A stretch of 64,000 nt of DNA from Xiphydria camelus (taxonomy: Eukaryota; Arthropoda; Insecta; Hymenoptera; Xiphydriidae): assembly GCA_963678675.1 (NCBI GenBank), contig OY783198.1:1121001-1185000 (forward strand), given 5' to 3'. The translations under genes and the position numbers were made by a program. This document shows positions 23,154 through 34,338 of the stretch, piece after piece. Each line of letters begins with the position of its first letter. The stretch's first letter is position 1. The notes under the pieces are model-generated. The model had not been told where the DNA came from. It saw only the letters and a program-made list of their open reading frames with translations, and did not search any database.

Positions 23154-23692
23154 TGATTTGCCGTCGTGCTTCGACGATTCACTTGACTTTTTCTTTTATT
23201 CGGAAATGAAATATCGTTCAACGAATAGCGTACGTTTATACGTCGTTATATATCTATGTTTGAAGATCGAAGTAGCGCACAATAAATATTCCTTTTCTCC
23301 TATTTCCATTACTATAGCCTTTTGAGATACCTACATATTCATCGAGGGTTTAACGAGGATCGTTACATTTTTATCATTTTTAATATTATACTTTCAAAGT
23401 TGCAGGATCTTCCCACAGCTTCAGATTCCACGCTCGCGCCGTCATCGAAGAAACGCCGGTCGAGTAAAAATGGCCAGTCGCACGATAAAGGTAACACGCG
23501 CAAGCCACAAATAAAGTTAATTAATACCGTCTTCTCTTCCTCTCGTTTCACATTTGTTCGGTAAGCTTAGCGAATTCGTACGATCGTTACGTTAGCCTGT
23601 ACACTACATTTTAACGTTACACGTAGAAAAAGACCGATCGCTATTCCTTCTCGAACGAGCTTTCCTAACGCGATGACGTTCTGTGCTTCCAG

Positions 23693-24000
23693 AGTATAAG
23701 CCGGCGTACTACTACGCGGACTACGAGGCCCTACGTCTCTCCATTGCGAGGAGCGAGCAGAGCCTCGATTATTCTATCCGCCATCGAATCCCAAGGGATT
23801 TCGTATGTCAGCAATGCCACAAGGGTTACAAGGTGTTCAAAAGCCTGAAGCGTCACTTGCGCTACGAGTGTGGCCTCGCGCCGAAATTCAAGTGTCCCTA
23901 CTGCGGCTACGTCGGCAAGCAGAGGGCCCACATTAAGGAGCACATCAAGAGGAAGCACAAGGGCAAGAGAATGTACACCGTCGATTCATTGTCCGGTTGA
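23693..24000 (+). CDS. lola: V29: lola terminal exon, two fingers
   Basis: 102 codons. Tyr-rich linker (EYKPAYYYADYEA). F1 helix VFKSLKRH, closing RYEC; spacer GLAPKFK; F2 CPYC, helix QRAHIKEH, closing HIKRKH. Tail MYTVDSLSG. AATAAA at 24030-24035, close to the stop. Confidence 0.93.
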
Positions 24001-25258
24001 GATTGTAGCCTGTTTCACGTACACCACTGAATAAAGGCGTCTCATTCTCATTATTCGCTGATCTCGTCGATGTGCCACCCGTTCTCGTTCGGCCACGTTG
24101 ACGACGTCCCGGCATCAAGGTTCGACACCCTGTATTTGTTTCGTACGAGCGACACGAAGAGTCGACTTTGCTCGATGCTGATGAGCCGCTGCGGTTAATC
24201 GTTCGAAAGGATTCTTGAAGGGTAGCTCGGGGAAAGCTAATGTAGTTAAATCGTGGTTTCTATTTCCAACCACGAGCACGCGGACAAGCATCAATTCAAA
24301 TGTAGGAGAACCGGAAGAAATATTACTTAAATTGTGGACTGAATCCAGTGTATCGTTACGGTGAAAAATAGAGGCCAAATTTATAAACGTGGCATCTCTT
24401 TCCAAGTCGCATTAATAGGTGCAGTAAACGTTAAGAGAGGAGAGAAGCACAGCAATTGTGTAAAACAAACGACGCAAAGCGAAAAGAACGCGGTGCCCTC
24501 TCCTCGCCACGTGAGTTCGGTTCGATAATCTTCGGTAGCCTTGGCAGCCGGGCCGTCGCGTCCGACTGACCCAGATATATCCGCCCGCTCCAAAGCGGGT
24601 CGAAGCTGCGCGCGGGTCAGTAACCCCAACTCAGCTGTTCGACCCGACTGGCTCGGCTGTGGCGAGGGAGGCGGGGCGTTCTCGCTCTCGCCTCACTTTC
24701 ACTATCTCTTTCGCTCCCCCTATCCGCCTCCCTATCTGTTTCTCTCTCACACACATCGCCGAGAAGGGGACCACTAAGGACTCCTCGCACGGGTTACCGC
24801 GATAGAGTTGGCCTCTGGCTCGCGCTGTCGAGCTCAGCGATCGGGGGCCAACATCGAGCGCGTCGTCTCATCCGGGATTATCTTATGTAATATTCGAACG
24901 CTCCTAAATAACAATGTCATCCCAGACGTCATTAAACGCGCTGTACAAAAATGTGAACATCTCGGTCAACAGTAATACACTTTAGCGATGGGTGACAGGA
25001 TCATAGGTATACCTATACATGTAGCAACTGCACCGCCTTGCGCAAAAGACATACGAAACTCTCTCTCATTTTTCTTCTCTTTCTTTTTCTTTTAATTTCG
25101 TTTATAACTTTAATTTTAAAGTGTTAGCTACCCCGCTCGCCGAACTCTCCTTCTCTTTTTCTGTCTTTCTCACTAGTTCGTTAACGCGCGCGGCTGCGAG
25201 AACCGCTCGTAGGGGCCGTCTTTAGCTAACTCTGTGCATTTTTTTTCTTCCTTTTTAG
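24001..25258 (+). other. Long gap with GC-rich structured stretch, candidate internal promoter
   Basis: No coding exon. About 24540-24860 is GC- and CpG-rich against an AT-rich background, has inverted repeats (GGGTCGAA 24597-24604 with TTCGACCC 24638-24645; CTGACCC 24566-24572 with GGGTCAG 24614-24620), followed by a CT-rich tract to about 24760. Internal promoters are known in lola; that this is one is inference. Confidence 0.4.
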
Positions 25259-25647
25259 ATGTTAAACCAGTCAAGTTGGAGGACGACTTGGAGCTGTGCT
25301 CGGTCGTGATGACCGAAGCGAAGTACGAGCCCGACGGCTTCGACGCCGAAGAGTCAAAGTTCGATCCCGACGAGTCAAAGTTCGACCCCAACGAGTCGAA
25401 ACCGCTGACCGTCCGAAGATGCAGGACGGCGTCCAGTCGCAGTATAGAGAAGCACACGTGCTCACGCTGTTTCAAAAGCTACATACACGCCTGGCACTTG
25501 AAACGTCACACGAAGTTCGAGTGCGGCCAAGAGCCCAAAGTCCAATGTCCTTACTGTTCCGTGCGCATGAAGCAGCGCGGTCACGTTTACAGGCACATAC
25601 GCCAATGCCATCAGGGCGAGAACGTATACGTTATCGATCTGAATTAG
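25259..25647 (+). CDS. lola: V30: lola terminal exon, acidic repeat linker, two fingers
   Basis: 129 codons after a long T/C tract. Residues 1-50 are acidic and hold a DESKFDP-type repeat (three partial copies) and VKLE, a match to the SUMO acceptor consensus. F1 helix HAWHLKRH, closing KFEC; spacer GQEPKVQ; F2 CPYCSVRMK, helix QRGHVYRH, closing HIRQCH. Tail VYVIDLN. AATAAA at 25686-25691. Confidence 0.92.
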
Positions 25648-27174
25648 GATTGTATAATTCGCGCGCGTCTTTCCAAAATTTATCAAATAAAGGGTGTAAC
25701 TTTTCAACGACGCGTGTTCGTCGCGACGGGAGGGTGGTTCAGCGACGCGCGGCTGCGGCTCGAAATAAAACCACGAACGCACTTCAAGCTTTATTTTCGA
25801 TCGTTCCTCCTTCTTTGCCCCTGGATTAGATTTTTTCCAAGTTCTCCTGTAACCGAGTGATCCATCCCCTCGCATTTACGGGGCCGCCCGGATCATATTC
25901 TCGCGAAGAAAAAGGGGATTTAGCATATTTTCCTGTATTTTCTAGAAGTCGGCGTCTACAGCAAATCAAATTGGTATCATTAACCGAAGAGATCATTGTA
26001 GACCGTTGGAAATACGGTAAAATTAACTTGTTCTTTTTCCTTCACGTACGAGTGTCGTATGGCGCGCAATTGCTGGTTTTTTTTTGACGCATCGTATCGT
26101 CATCGTACTGATTTCACCTTTCAATTTTAGGCCCGTCGACTTGCCTGACGAATTTGAACGTCGTGTAGCCGAAAAAAAGCAGCGAAACCTGCGTCACCTT
26201 TGACAACGATGGCGGGATGCTCGAGGTGCACGTGCAGGATCGCGAGGATTCCGTCCAAATTGTGGAGAACCACATGTAGGAAAAAAAATGACATTCAGGA
26301 TCGATATAGACTTATTGTAATTTTTGAAAAAGTATTTCAATGTTTCAGGAAATATTTATATAGGTATATATATATATGTGTGTATGCGGGAGAGATATAT
26401 TTTATAAAGATATTTGTTTCATCCGTCGCACGATAAATAAACGGAACATTCGGCATATGTATATTCGATGTATAATGTTCAAAAATATTTCGTTAATATT
26501 TAAGATCAATGGAGAAATCCCAGGAATATCGGAATCGGATGTTTCGTCCTTCGGGGAGAAAAAATTCTCGATCCACCAAATCGAATTTAACATCCCAATT
26601 TGCAAAGGAAGAAATGATCATTTTCCGCGTCCTCGCGTGCATCACGAATATTTCATCGTCTCGACTGATGATAGTCGTAAGTACGTTCGCCTCCCGTCGT
26701 TTCTTCGCCGTGCTGCGAAAGACTTGTGCTTCGGGGCTTCAGCTACGGAATGTCCTCAATGGTCGTAAGGTTGTATGAGCTTTTTAACCCATCCCGTCAT
26801 ATCCCGCATCAAAATTCTACGGATATCTCGGTGCGAGAACGAATCAGAAAAAAATACGATCGTGCCTTCGATAGACAAGTAAAAGTGTGATTATACAGTA
26901 GGTAGGTGTTCATGGCATGTTGAATTTCGCTTTTCGAAACAGGTATCGGACGAGGAAGTGTGAACCGTTCTCGAAGAAAAGTGACGCTTCGATCGGCGCG
27001 CTCAAAAATTACTCGAGTAATTCTTTTTCCTTCATTTTCTTCACTTCTCTTATTACCGTCGTCCCTTCGGTTCATCGCGACGGATTCTTCCGAGCGCATA
27101 TTTTGTAGTGGATGCCGGATATCACCGTTGAGTGTTCGCCAATAACGGATCGTCCCTCTTATTCGCTTTTGCAG
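25648..27174 (+). other. Long gap, possible decayed exon near 26131
   Basis: No intact finger exon. A fair acceptor (tttcaattttag) at 26130 is followed by 12 codons and a stop, then by finger-like aacctgcgtcacctt (NLRHL) and cysteine-containing fragments in shifting frames up to about 26280. 26340-26400 is AT-rich with (TA)n. Otherwise nothing recognised. Confidence 0.35.
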
Positions 27175-27479
27175 AGCGTCGGATGATGATGCTGTTCCCG
27201 AAGAGCTTTCACAGAAACTACTCGGCGATGCCGTCGATCGAGGATCTGGCGAGCGTGTGGATGGCGAAGCAGCGTTTCGAGTTTCCCTATCGGTGCGAGA
27301 CGTGCGGAAAGGGCTATCAGCATCGGGCCACACTTTTGCGCCACACCAGACATGAATGCGGCAAGGAGCCGCAGTTCAAGTGTCCTTACTGCACGCACCG
27401 TACCAAGCAACGCGGAAATCTCTATCAACACATTCGCACGAATCATCCTGGAAGGAACGTCTTCTCCAGTAATATATAA
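27175..27479 (+). CDS. lola: V31: lola terminal exon, two fingers
   Basis: 101 codons after acceptor ttcgcttttgcag. Met-rich start (ERRMMMLFPKSF). F1 helix HRATLLRH, closing RHEC; spacer GKEPQFK; F2 CPYCTHRTK, helix QRGNLYQH, closing HIRTNH. Tail NVFSSNI. F2 helix resembles V30 and V29 (QRxH/N), suggesting these three are related. Confidence 0.92.
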
Positions 27480-28371
27480 TATCAGCAGGAGACTCTTCTG
27501 TGTCCTTCGATCAAGCGTCCCTCCCCTCTTGGGTCCGAGAATGATAAACCACGTCGCCTATAAATAATTTACGGGCATCCGGCCTGGGTGACTGTGAAAT
27601 ACATGTAATCACAAATGTTCGGTGACATAAAATTCGTCGATAACTAATGGTGGATGTCAAAGGATTTGTAACTACCTCTTTCTTTGGATTAAAGAAAATT
27701 ACTTTTTCGGCGTTTCGATAGCCAGCGCGTTCACGAGATTTAATATACCTATTAGACCCATACGTTTGATCTAAATGTCTTATAGACCTCGCTTTAGGTC
27801 GAGGTACGGATCAGTTCGCGCGGATGAAAATTGGCGTGTAGTCGCTCTTTATTTCGTGTTTCCTTTCATTCTCTTAATCTTAGGATGGTATTCGCTATCA
27901 GGAAACCAGTCAGGAATCATCGCTGGCATTCTTTTCCGGCTAGAACTTACCTTCACTGTACTTCCGACAAAGAGCAAATACGCGGCGTGTCCCCCCGTAA
28001 GATCATTAGTGTCGACGTGAGGCGTCATGTAATTTTGTCGATAGAGTACAATAAAGGTTTGGTTGGGGTTCTTTTGATGTTGTAATATATTGTATACGTC
28101 AAGAGTGGGGGAATGTTGCACGTGGTGGTTGTACGTCCGTTGTTTTTAGACGAACTTTCTTACATCCTTCCAAAGTAATGTCGAACGTTGGAGAGTGTAC
28201 TTAATCGCAAAGATCTCTTCCAACGATTGATAGAGAACGAGGTAAGCAATCGGAGCGAAAACCCTCGTCGTTCGTCGTCGCGGACTCTTCTTATTTTTAT
28301 TTTTTAATTGTCCCGCTTCACAATATTCCCGAGGATGGATTTTCATCTCTGCATTTTCTCGTTATTTTCAG
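27480..28371 (+). other. V31 3' UTR and V32 intron
   Basis: From about 28080 the sequence belongs to the V32-V34 tandem unit (gtacgtccgttgttt, tacatccttccaaagtaat). Before that nothing recognised. Confidence 0.5.
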
Positions 28372-28676
28372 AATACACCGCTCGCGCCTGGACACACTGT
28401 AAACCCGTCAGGTTCCCCAGGTACTACGGGAACAATTATCAAGCGTTATCGAACGGCACGACCACGTCGACTCATTTCCCGATGAGGAGCATCCACAAGA
28501 GGCCGGGCAACTTTAAATGTCCCGGCTGCGGGAAGTTCTATCGTTGGTTGAAGAATATGAAGAGTCACTTGAAAATAGAGTGCGGCAAAGAGCCGATGGT
28601 GTGCTGCCCTTATTGCCCTCATAGGACGAAGTACCAGAAGAGCCTCAACAAACACATCGTCAGAAAACATTCTTAA
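28372..28676 (+). CDS. lola: V32: lola terminal exon, triplicated family
   Basis: 101 codons. Linker rich in Tyr and Thr (SNGTTTSTHFP). F1 CPGCGKF, helix WLKNMKSH, closing KIEC; spacer GKEPMVC; F2 CPYCPHRTK, helix YQKSLNKH, closing HIVRKH one residue before the stop. No exact AATAAA; caaatataaaacc in the 3' flank. Confidence 0.92.
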
Positions 28677-29118
28677 TACTATCGTTGACGTTTTATATTA
28701 AAATTATTTGAAGAACTCGTTAGTTACCAATTGTATCGTTTGTCAAATATAAAACCTTTTCTTCTATCGAAAGTAGTTATAGAGTGTTTGTATTGTAGAA
28801 AATGTATGGGAAAGCAATTATTGGTCGTAGAGACACATTGCATACGTCAAGAGTGGGAAGAATGTTGCACGTAGTCGTTGTACGTCCGTTGTTTATAGAC
28901 GACTTTCTTACATCCTTCCAAAGTAATATCGAACGTTGGCGGGTGTACTCAATCGCAAAGATCTCTTCCAACGATTGTGTGAGAGAGAACGAAGTAAGCA
29001 ATCGGAGCAAAAACCTTCGTCGTTCGACGTCGCGGACACTTATTTTTATCTTTTATTTGTCCCGCTTCATAATTTTCACGAGGATGGATTTTGATCTCTG
29101 CATTCTCGTTATTTACAG

Positions 29119-29414
29119 AATATACCGCTCGCGCCTGGACGCACTGTAAACCCCTCATGTTCCAAAAGTACTACGGGTACAATTATCCAGCGTTATCGAA
29201 CGGCACGACCACGTCGACTCATTTCCCGACGAGGAGCATCTACAAGAAGCCGGGCAACTTTAAATGTCCCGGCTGCGGGAAGTTCTATCGTTGGTTGAAG
29301 AATATGAGGAGGCACTTGAAAATAGAGTGCGGCAAAGATCCGATGGTGTGCTGTCCTTACTGCCCTCATAGGACGAAGTATCAGAAAGCTCTTAAAATAC
29401 ACATCGCCAGGTAA
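29119..29414 (+). CDS. lola: V33: lola terminal exon with truncated F2
   Basis: 98 codons. As V32 and V34 through F2 helix YQKALKIH, but the last codons are HIAR then TAA, so the final histidine ligand of F2 (KH in the sisters) is missing. The change AGA-AAA to AGG-TAA also makes a donor-like cag-gtaac. F1 helix WLKNMRRH is intact. Confidence 0.88.
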
Positions 29415-29860
29415 CATGCTTAATACGATCGTTGACGTTTTCTAGTAGTTATTTGAAGAACTTGTTAGTTACTAATTGTATCATTTGTCAAATATAAAAC
29501 CTTTTCCTCCATCGAAAGTAGTTTTACTGTTTGCATTGTATAAAATGTATGGGAAAGCAATTATTGGTCGTACAGACACATTGCATACTTCAAGAGTGGG
29601 GGGAATGTTGCATGTGGTAGTTGTGCGTCCGTTGTTTTTAGACGACTTTCTTACATCCTTCCAAAGTAATATCAAACGTTGGAGGGTGTACTCAATCGCA
29701 AAGATCTCGTCCAACGATTGAGAGAGAACGAAGTAAGCAATCGGAGCGAAAACACTCGTCGTTCGTCGTCGCGGACTCTTCTCATTTTAATTTGTTAATT
29801 GCCCCGCTTCACAATCTTCACGAGGATGGATTTTGATCTCTGCATTCTTGTTATTTTCAG

Positions 29861-30165
29861 AATACACCACTCGCGCCTGGACGTACAATAAACCCGTCAG
29901 GTTCCCAAAGTACTACGGGAACAATTATCAATCGTTATCGAACGGCACGACCACGTCGACTCATTTCCCGATGAGGAGCATCTACAAGAAGCCGGACAAC
30001 TTTAAATGTCCCGGCTGCGGGAAGCTCTATCATTGGTTGAAGAGTCTGAGGAGGCACTTGAAAATAGAGTGCGGCAAAGAGCCAATGGTGTGCTGTCCTT
30101 ACTGCCCTCATAGGACGAAGTACCAGAAGGCTCTTCAAATGCACATCGTCAGAAAACATTCTTAA
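29861..30165 (+). CDS. lola: V34: lola terminal exon, triplicated family
   Basis: 101 codons. F1 helix WLKSLRRH, closing KIEC; spacer GKEPMVC; F2 helix YQKALQMH, closing HIVRKH, then S and stop. Differences from V32 cluster in the finger helices (NMKS to SLRR; SLNK to ALQM). Confidence 0.92.
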
Positions 30166-30408
30166 CACAATCGTTGATGTTTTCTATTAAAGTTATTTGA
30201 AGACCTTGTTAGTTTCCAATTGTATAGTTAGTCAAATATAAAACCTTTTCCTCTATCGAAAATAGTTTTTAGAGTGTTTGCATCGTATACAATATATGGG
30301 AAAGCAATTGAAGTTGGTCGTAGAGACACGTGAAAAGTGAATTTCAGTACGGAATTTGTTATCCTTTTACATGTACATACACGCTATCATCCGCTTCTAA
30401 TTTTCCAG

Positions 30409-30530
30409 GTCGAGTTGTCTACGTCTGCTTCAATTGTGGACGATCTTATTCTCGGATAAGCGGTCTGCGTCATCATAAGCGCTGTTTTGCCTACTGCTAT
30501 TTGCCTTCCGTGTACCAATATCATCGTTGA
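30409..30530 (+). CDS. lola: V35: lola terminal exon, one short finger
   Basis: 40 codons, the shortest supported exon. Only one finger: CFNCGRS, helix RISGLRHH, closing K-R-C two residues after the second His. It is an F1 type; no F2 follows before the stop, and I see no F2 after the stop in any frame. Tail YCYLPSVYQYHR. Acceptor ttctaattttccag is strong and AATAAA lies at 30645-30650. Confidence 0.8.
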
Positions 30531-31061
30531 GGTTCGCTGGGATGATTCGATGAGCAGTCAGATGGATTATGCGCTTCGCGGATTCTGGGACCATTCACTT
30601 CTTTCAGCGAGATTTCATCGAGTGTTGAAATCCTTGAAAGATAATAAAGTGGGACGTTGAAACTTTCAGTGCAGAGAGTCTCATCGTTTTTATTCCACCG
30701 TTGCGTCTAATACCTTTCGCATCTCACGATGATCAGATTCTTCGTTAGAACGAGAGTTGTGAGATATTTGTGCGATAGGCTTTCTTTTTCTTTTCTTCTT
30801 CCATGGAATTCTGGCCTGGAGAAATTGCATTTCTAGTTTTTTAAACGAATGACCCTTCATTATTTTTTATTTCGAGGGAAAGCTTATATTTTATCAGCAT
30901 CCTCTTCCGCACTCTTCCATCGCCTTCTCTTATTTTAGGGCGAGGTCTCTTTTTGAGACCACGACAACCACGTACCCCTCTGATATCCTCTCACTTTTTC
31001 CTTTTTCCCTTCCTCAGCACGAGCACCAAAAAATTCGTACTGACTAATATCTCTGTTTCAG
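30531..31061 (+). other. V35 3' UTR and V36 intron
   Basis: Nothing beyond the V35 AATAAA and the V36 tract tctctgtttcag. Confidence 0.5.
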
Positions 31062-31246
31062 GTATAAGGTACACCTGCGAGTGGTGTGGTCGATGTTTTG
31101 CCTGGCCTTCGAGTCTTCGGCTCCACCAGAAAATGGCATGCGGCAAGCCGCCGAACTTCTGCTGTACCCTCTGCGACTATAAATCGAACTTCAAGGGCAA
31201 TCTGAAGCGGCACTTATTTTGTATGCACAAGATGAAGATGTGCTGA
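31062..31246 (+). CDS. lola: V36: lola terminal exon, compact two-finger
   Basis: 61 codons with only five linker residues (GIRYT) before F1: CEWCGRC, helix WPSSLRLH, closing KMAC; spacer GKPPNFC; F2 CTLCDYKS, helix FKGNLKRH, closing HLFCMH. CTLC replaces CPYC, as in later exons V46 and V61, so V36 belongs to the 3' subfamily. AATAAA at 31328-31333. Confidence 0.92.
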
Positions 31247-32463
31247 GCTTACGTCCATCCCCGACAGATGAGCGAGCTTATCTGTATCTCGTATCGCGAC
31301 CGACTCAATCGACCTTTCCTAAATCGCAATAAAAAATTTCGCAGAAACGAAGAAATCGTATATTTCCGAATTTCATCCCAAAAACGATGGAAATTAATAG
31401 TACTCTCAGCTCTTCAAGTATTACTTCCGATGTTTTCGCAGTTTTTGTTCCAGGTCTTCACTGTATCTACAACGGTAACGCCGATGTGTTCTCCAGCGGT
31501 AAGAGATATCGAGGTCCGTTCATTTCTTTGGAAGATGGGTAACTACTCGTTGTCGAATCGCTTCGTACGTATCTTCATTCGAAGAGAAATTTGTGGTAAA
31601 AGTTTTTAAGTCATATTTGATCTATGAAGATTATTCCTATATGTGTGTATATGATATTTTATAATTACAGAAGTAATCGTCACACCGCAGTGCTATCACA
31701 ATGGCACTCGGCAGAGGAAACTCGTATCGATTGTAATATGAATTTGGCCCTTCGTTGCCATAAAATGAGAAGGAGAGGCCTTTTTTATTACAACCACTTC
31801 TAGTCTCTCATAGGTATAGCAATTTTCACCACAAATTCCTCTCCGTACATCTGCACGAAACATATATAACAAGTTTGTTCTCGTTATCTATACTCTTTAC
31901 ACTTTTCAGAAAAGTGTAAGTTCTCATTGGTCAGTATTTTCACAAGCCGATGAAAATCTACACTTTTCTGGAAAGTGTAGCGAGTATAGGTAATGAGAAT
32001 AAACCTTATATTCGCGAGAACGAAGAAACTTTCGAGTAAATCGACTCGAGCGGATCGATTCGCATAATCGCCGAAAGATAAACTCGAAGGGTTTTCTTTT
32101 ATCATCATGAATTGTCATTTAAAGTTTTACACATAAGCATACTTTTATATACACGTCTATGTGAATGTCGAGTAACACTTTTGCGTCATCAAGCATGCAC
32201 GATCATTGACGTTTCGATGTTAGATTGTAGCGACTGTTGTGTACTCTTCTGAATTGATTTTTTTTATTAACGCGAAGGAACGACGTTCGTCCTCGCCGCC
32301 GGATCCTCGAGATTCTTCCAGCCTTCTCAAATCGACACACTCGTGCGCCTATACATACATTTTTTAGCGGAGAATATCGAGGATGACGGCGGAAGAATTC
32401 TTCTGGTGGTGGATTCTCGACTCACAAGCTGAATGTAACTCTCTTTGTACGAACTGCTTTCAG
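31247..32463 (+). other. Gap with long hairpin and possible finger-less frames
   Basis: Holds a ~150-base imperfect inverted repeat (31863-32012, separate entry) and an acceptor tttgttccag at 31453 that opens 29 phase-matching codons to a stop at 31542. No fingers. Confidence 0.45.
31863..32012. repeat. Long imperfect inverted repeat (foldback or hairpin)
   Basis: Left arm ttctcgttatctatactc (31879-31896) pairs with gagtataggtaatgagaa (31982-31999). Inside each arm is a palindrome built on tacacttttc-gaaaagtgta. Outer ends (atataacaagttt / aaaccttatat) and the loop edge (attttca / tgaaaat) also pair. A ~15-base insert near 31921 interrupts the left arm. Confidence 0.8.
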
Positions 32464-32678
32464 AAACCCCGCTTTTTCCCATAGTGAGGCCTCGGCTGCA
32501 CGTATGTCCGCGATGCGGTCAGATGTATTCGTGGGCCTCGAACCTGCGGAAGCACCTGAAAATGGGCTGCGGCATGGTCACCTGCGAGACGCACTTTTCC
32601 TGTCAGTACTGCCCTTACAGATCAAGGATCGAGGCCAGCTTCGTAAAGCACCTGCTCTCGGTACACAATATCAAGTAG
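32464..32678 (+). CDS. lola: V37: lola terminal exon, two fingers, long spacer
   Basis: 71 codons. F1 CPRCGQM, helix WASNLRKH, closing KMGC; spacer GMVTCETHFS is 10 residues with an extra cysteine; F2 CQYCPYRS, helix IEASFVKH, closing HLLSVH. Ends NIK with almost no tail. AATAAA at 33030-33035. Confidence 0.9.
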
Positions 32679-33958
32679 ACACCCTCGGTAATTATTGTAA
32701 GTGTATCAACAGAGACTCGGTTTACAACGATCTCGAAATGAAACAACGTTTAAAGGGGATGAGAATTTTCGGATTAGAGTGCGCGCGCGCGTGTGTGTAA
32801 GTGAGTGAGTGTGTGAGTGTGTGTATGTAAAGGACGAAATTTTTTCACATAGAATTTTATCAATCGAATATTAGAGAATATGGGAAGAGTTGAACAAGGT
32901 TTCACCCTCTTATCAGTCATGTTGGAAACGAAGCGAATTATGGAACACATTTTTTTTCCCAAAAAGCTTTGTTTCCAGAAATCATTGAGGGAGTAAAACC
33001 TTAGGCTGCTGACTCAGCTGTTTAAATCAAATAAAGCGCTACGCAAATCTTATATCGAGGTCTGAAATGGATCTTTCTTTGTGAGATTCGATTCACGCGA
33101 AAGGATAATTTCAGGATCTTGAACGATAATGTATATTTACAATAAAGAGCATCAAGGGTCGGATGTTCGATCAACCGTTATGTGTAAATCACCTGAAAGA
33201 TTTTACATCTCGAATTTAACTTTGAAAATCCCTATCCCCCTGATCGTACCACGAGATCCCAGTCGTATCTCTGTAATCATAGCCCGTCGAATTTCTTAGG
33301 TAGCTCGTACACCTTTAATGGAAAATGAAAAGACTTTTACTTGTAAGTCAGCGATAATTAAGCCGAAGAATTCATTCGATTTATGCCTCCGTAATTTACG
33401 TAACTCTTTATCGTCGCATTGTACACCGCTCGATGCGGTTATAGAAGTAATTGATACAGGTATTCGTATATTCATATCGGGAACAGGTATAACACCGCGC
33501 GGTATAAGTGTATCACGATGTTTCATTTACTGATTTCTAAATAAATATATAATGTGTAAATATATGTGCCTGTCCATGTATACGTTGACCATGTTATAAT
33601 CGTAGCCTTGGCGCAATATGAGTCATTGATCAAATAATAAATTTTACATGAGGGAACAGAATTAATGACGCGGCTGGTTCCTTTCATTCCATTCATCAAT
33701 AACTTCTAATCGTAGCAGACCTTAAGCACTGGATTTAAAGTTTGCCGTGATATCTTTCGACGAATGATGGGCTTTATTTTTTCTCTGGTATAGTTCTCGT
33801 TTCAAGAAAATTTTCACGCTTGAAAGGTAATATTGCCAATGCTACCAAATGGCCGTTTCTCTTCCTCCGATCGGTTCTTTCTTTCTTTCTTTTTTTATAG
33901 ATTCTGCCCGATAAGATCTAGTTCCACCAGATACTAATAGACGTAAATTCTGTTGCAG
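32679..33958 (+). other. V37 3' UTR and V38 intron
   Basis: Contains an alternating purine-pyrimidine microsatellite (gc/gt)n at 32780-32826. A 71-codon open frame at 33318-33533 is AT-rich with no finger and no phase-matching acceptor; I do not call it a gene. Nothing else seen. Confidence 0.45.
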
Positions 33959-34338
33959 CTCTGCGGAAAGTGGATAAGCCCAAGAGACAACCGGTAGTTG
34001 CGCTGCAAAGGGTGGTTCTTCCGACTCTCAAGACTGCACCGGTGATTGGAAAATTATTACGCGCGAGGAAGGAACATCGTTCTGGAAAGTCTAAAGAGCT
34101 GACAAGGAGCATCAGGGAGGGATCTAACAATTGTCCCACCTGCGGCAAACTCTTCATGTCCTACAGACATTTAATGTCACATCGACATCGATACTGTGGC
34201 GTTGAAGCGAATATTATGTGCGGTCATTGCGCTTATCGCGCCAAACGCATGTGGGACATGAAGGTGCATCTTAACGGAGTGCACAGGATTAATAAGGACA
34301 ATTGCAAGATGAACAGGGATATTGTGAAGATCGGGTGA
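33959..34338 (+). CDS. lola: V38: lola terminal exon, V38-V40 family
   Basis: 126 codons. Basic linker of about 60 residues with KPKRQP and RARKEHRSGK, nuclear-localisation-like. F1 CPTCGKL, helix SYRHLMSH, closing HRYC; spacer GVEANIM; F2 CGHCAYRA, helix RMWDMKVH, closing HLNGVH. Tail NCKMNRDIVKIG. Nearest AATAAA at 34624-34629. Confidence 0.92.

Larger units (their letters stand above)
28080..30320 (+). repeat. Tandem triplication of exon plus intron (V32-V34), ~745-base period
   Basis: Acceptor-to-acceptor distances are 747 and 742 bases. Intron strings (acatccttccaaag, cgcggac, gaggatgga) and 3' flanks (gttagt, caaatataaaacc) repeat in each unit with scattered differences, so the copies are older or less conserved than V21-V24. 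Confidence 0.93.

Noticed and set aside
23405..23470. Acceptor-like site caaagttgcag followed by a phase-matching frame
   Set aside because: Stop after 20 codons, no finger, no AATAAA; too likely by chance.
32780..32826. (gc/gt)n tract as a regulatory Z-DNA element
   Set aside because: Ordinary microsatellite; no further evidence of function.
33318..33533. 71-codon open frame in the V37-V38 gap
   Set aside because: AT-rich; the acceptor just upstream (33300) leads to a stop after nine codons in phase, and this frame is a different one. No finger.
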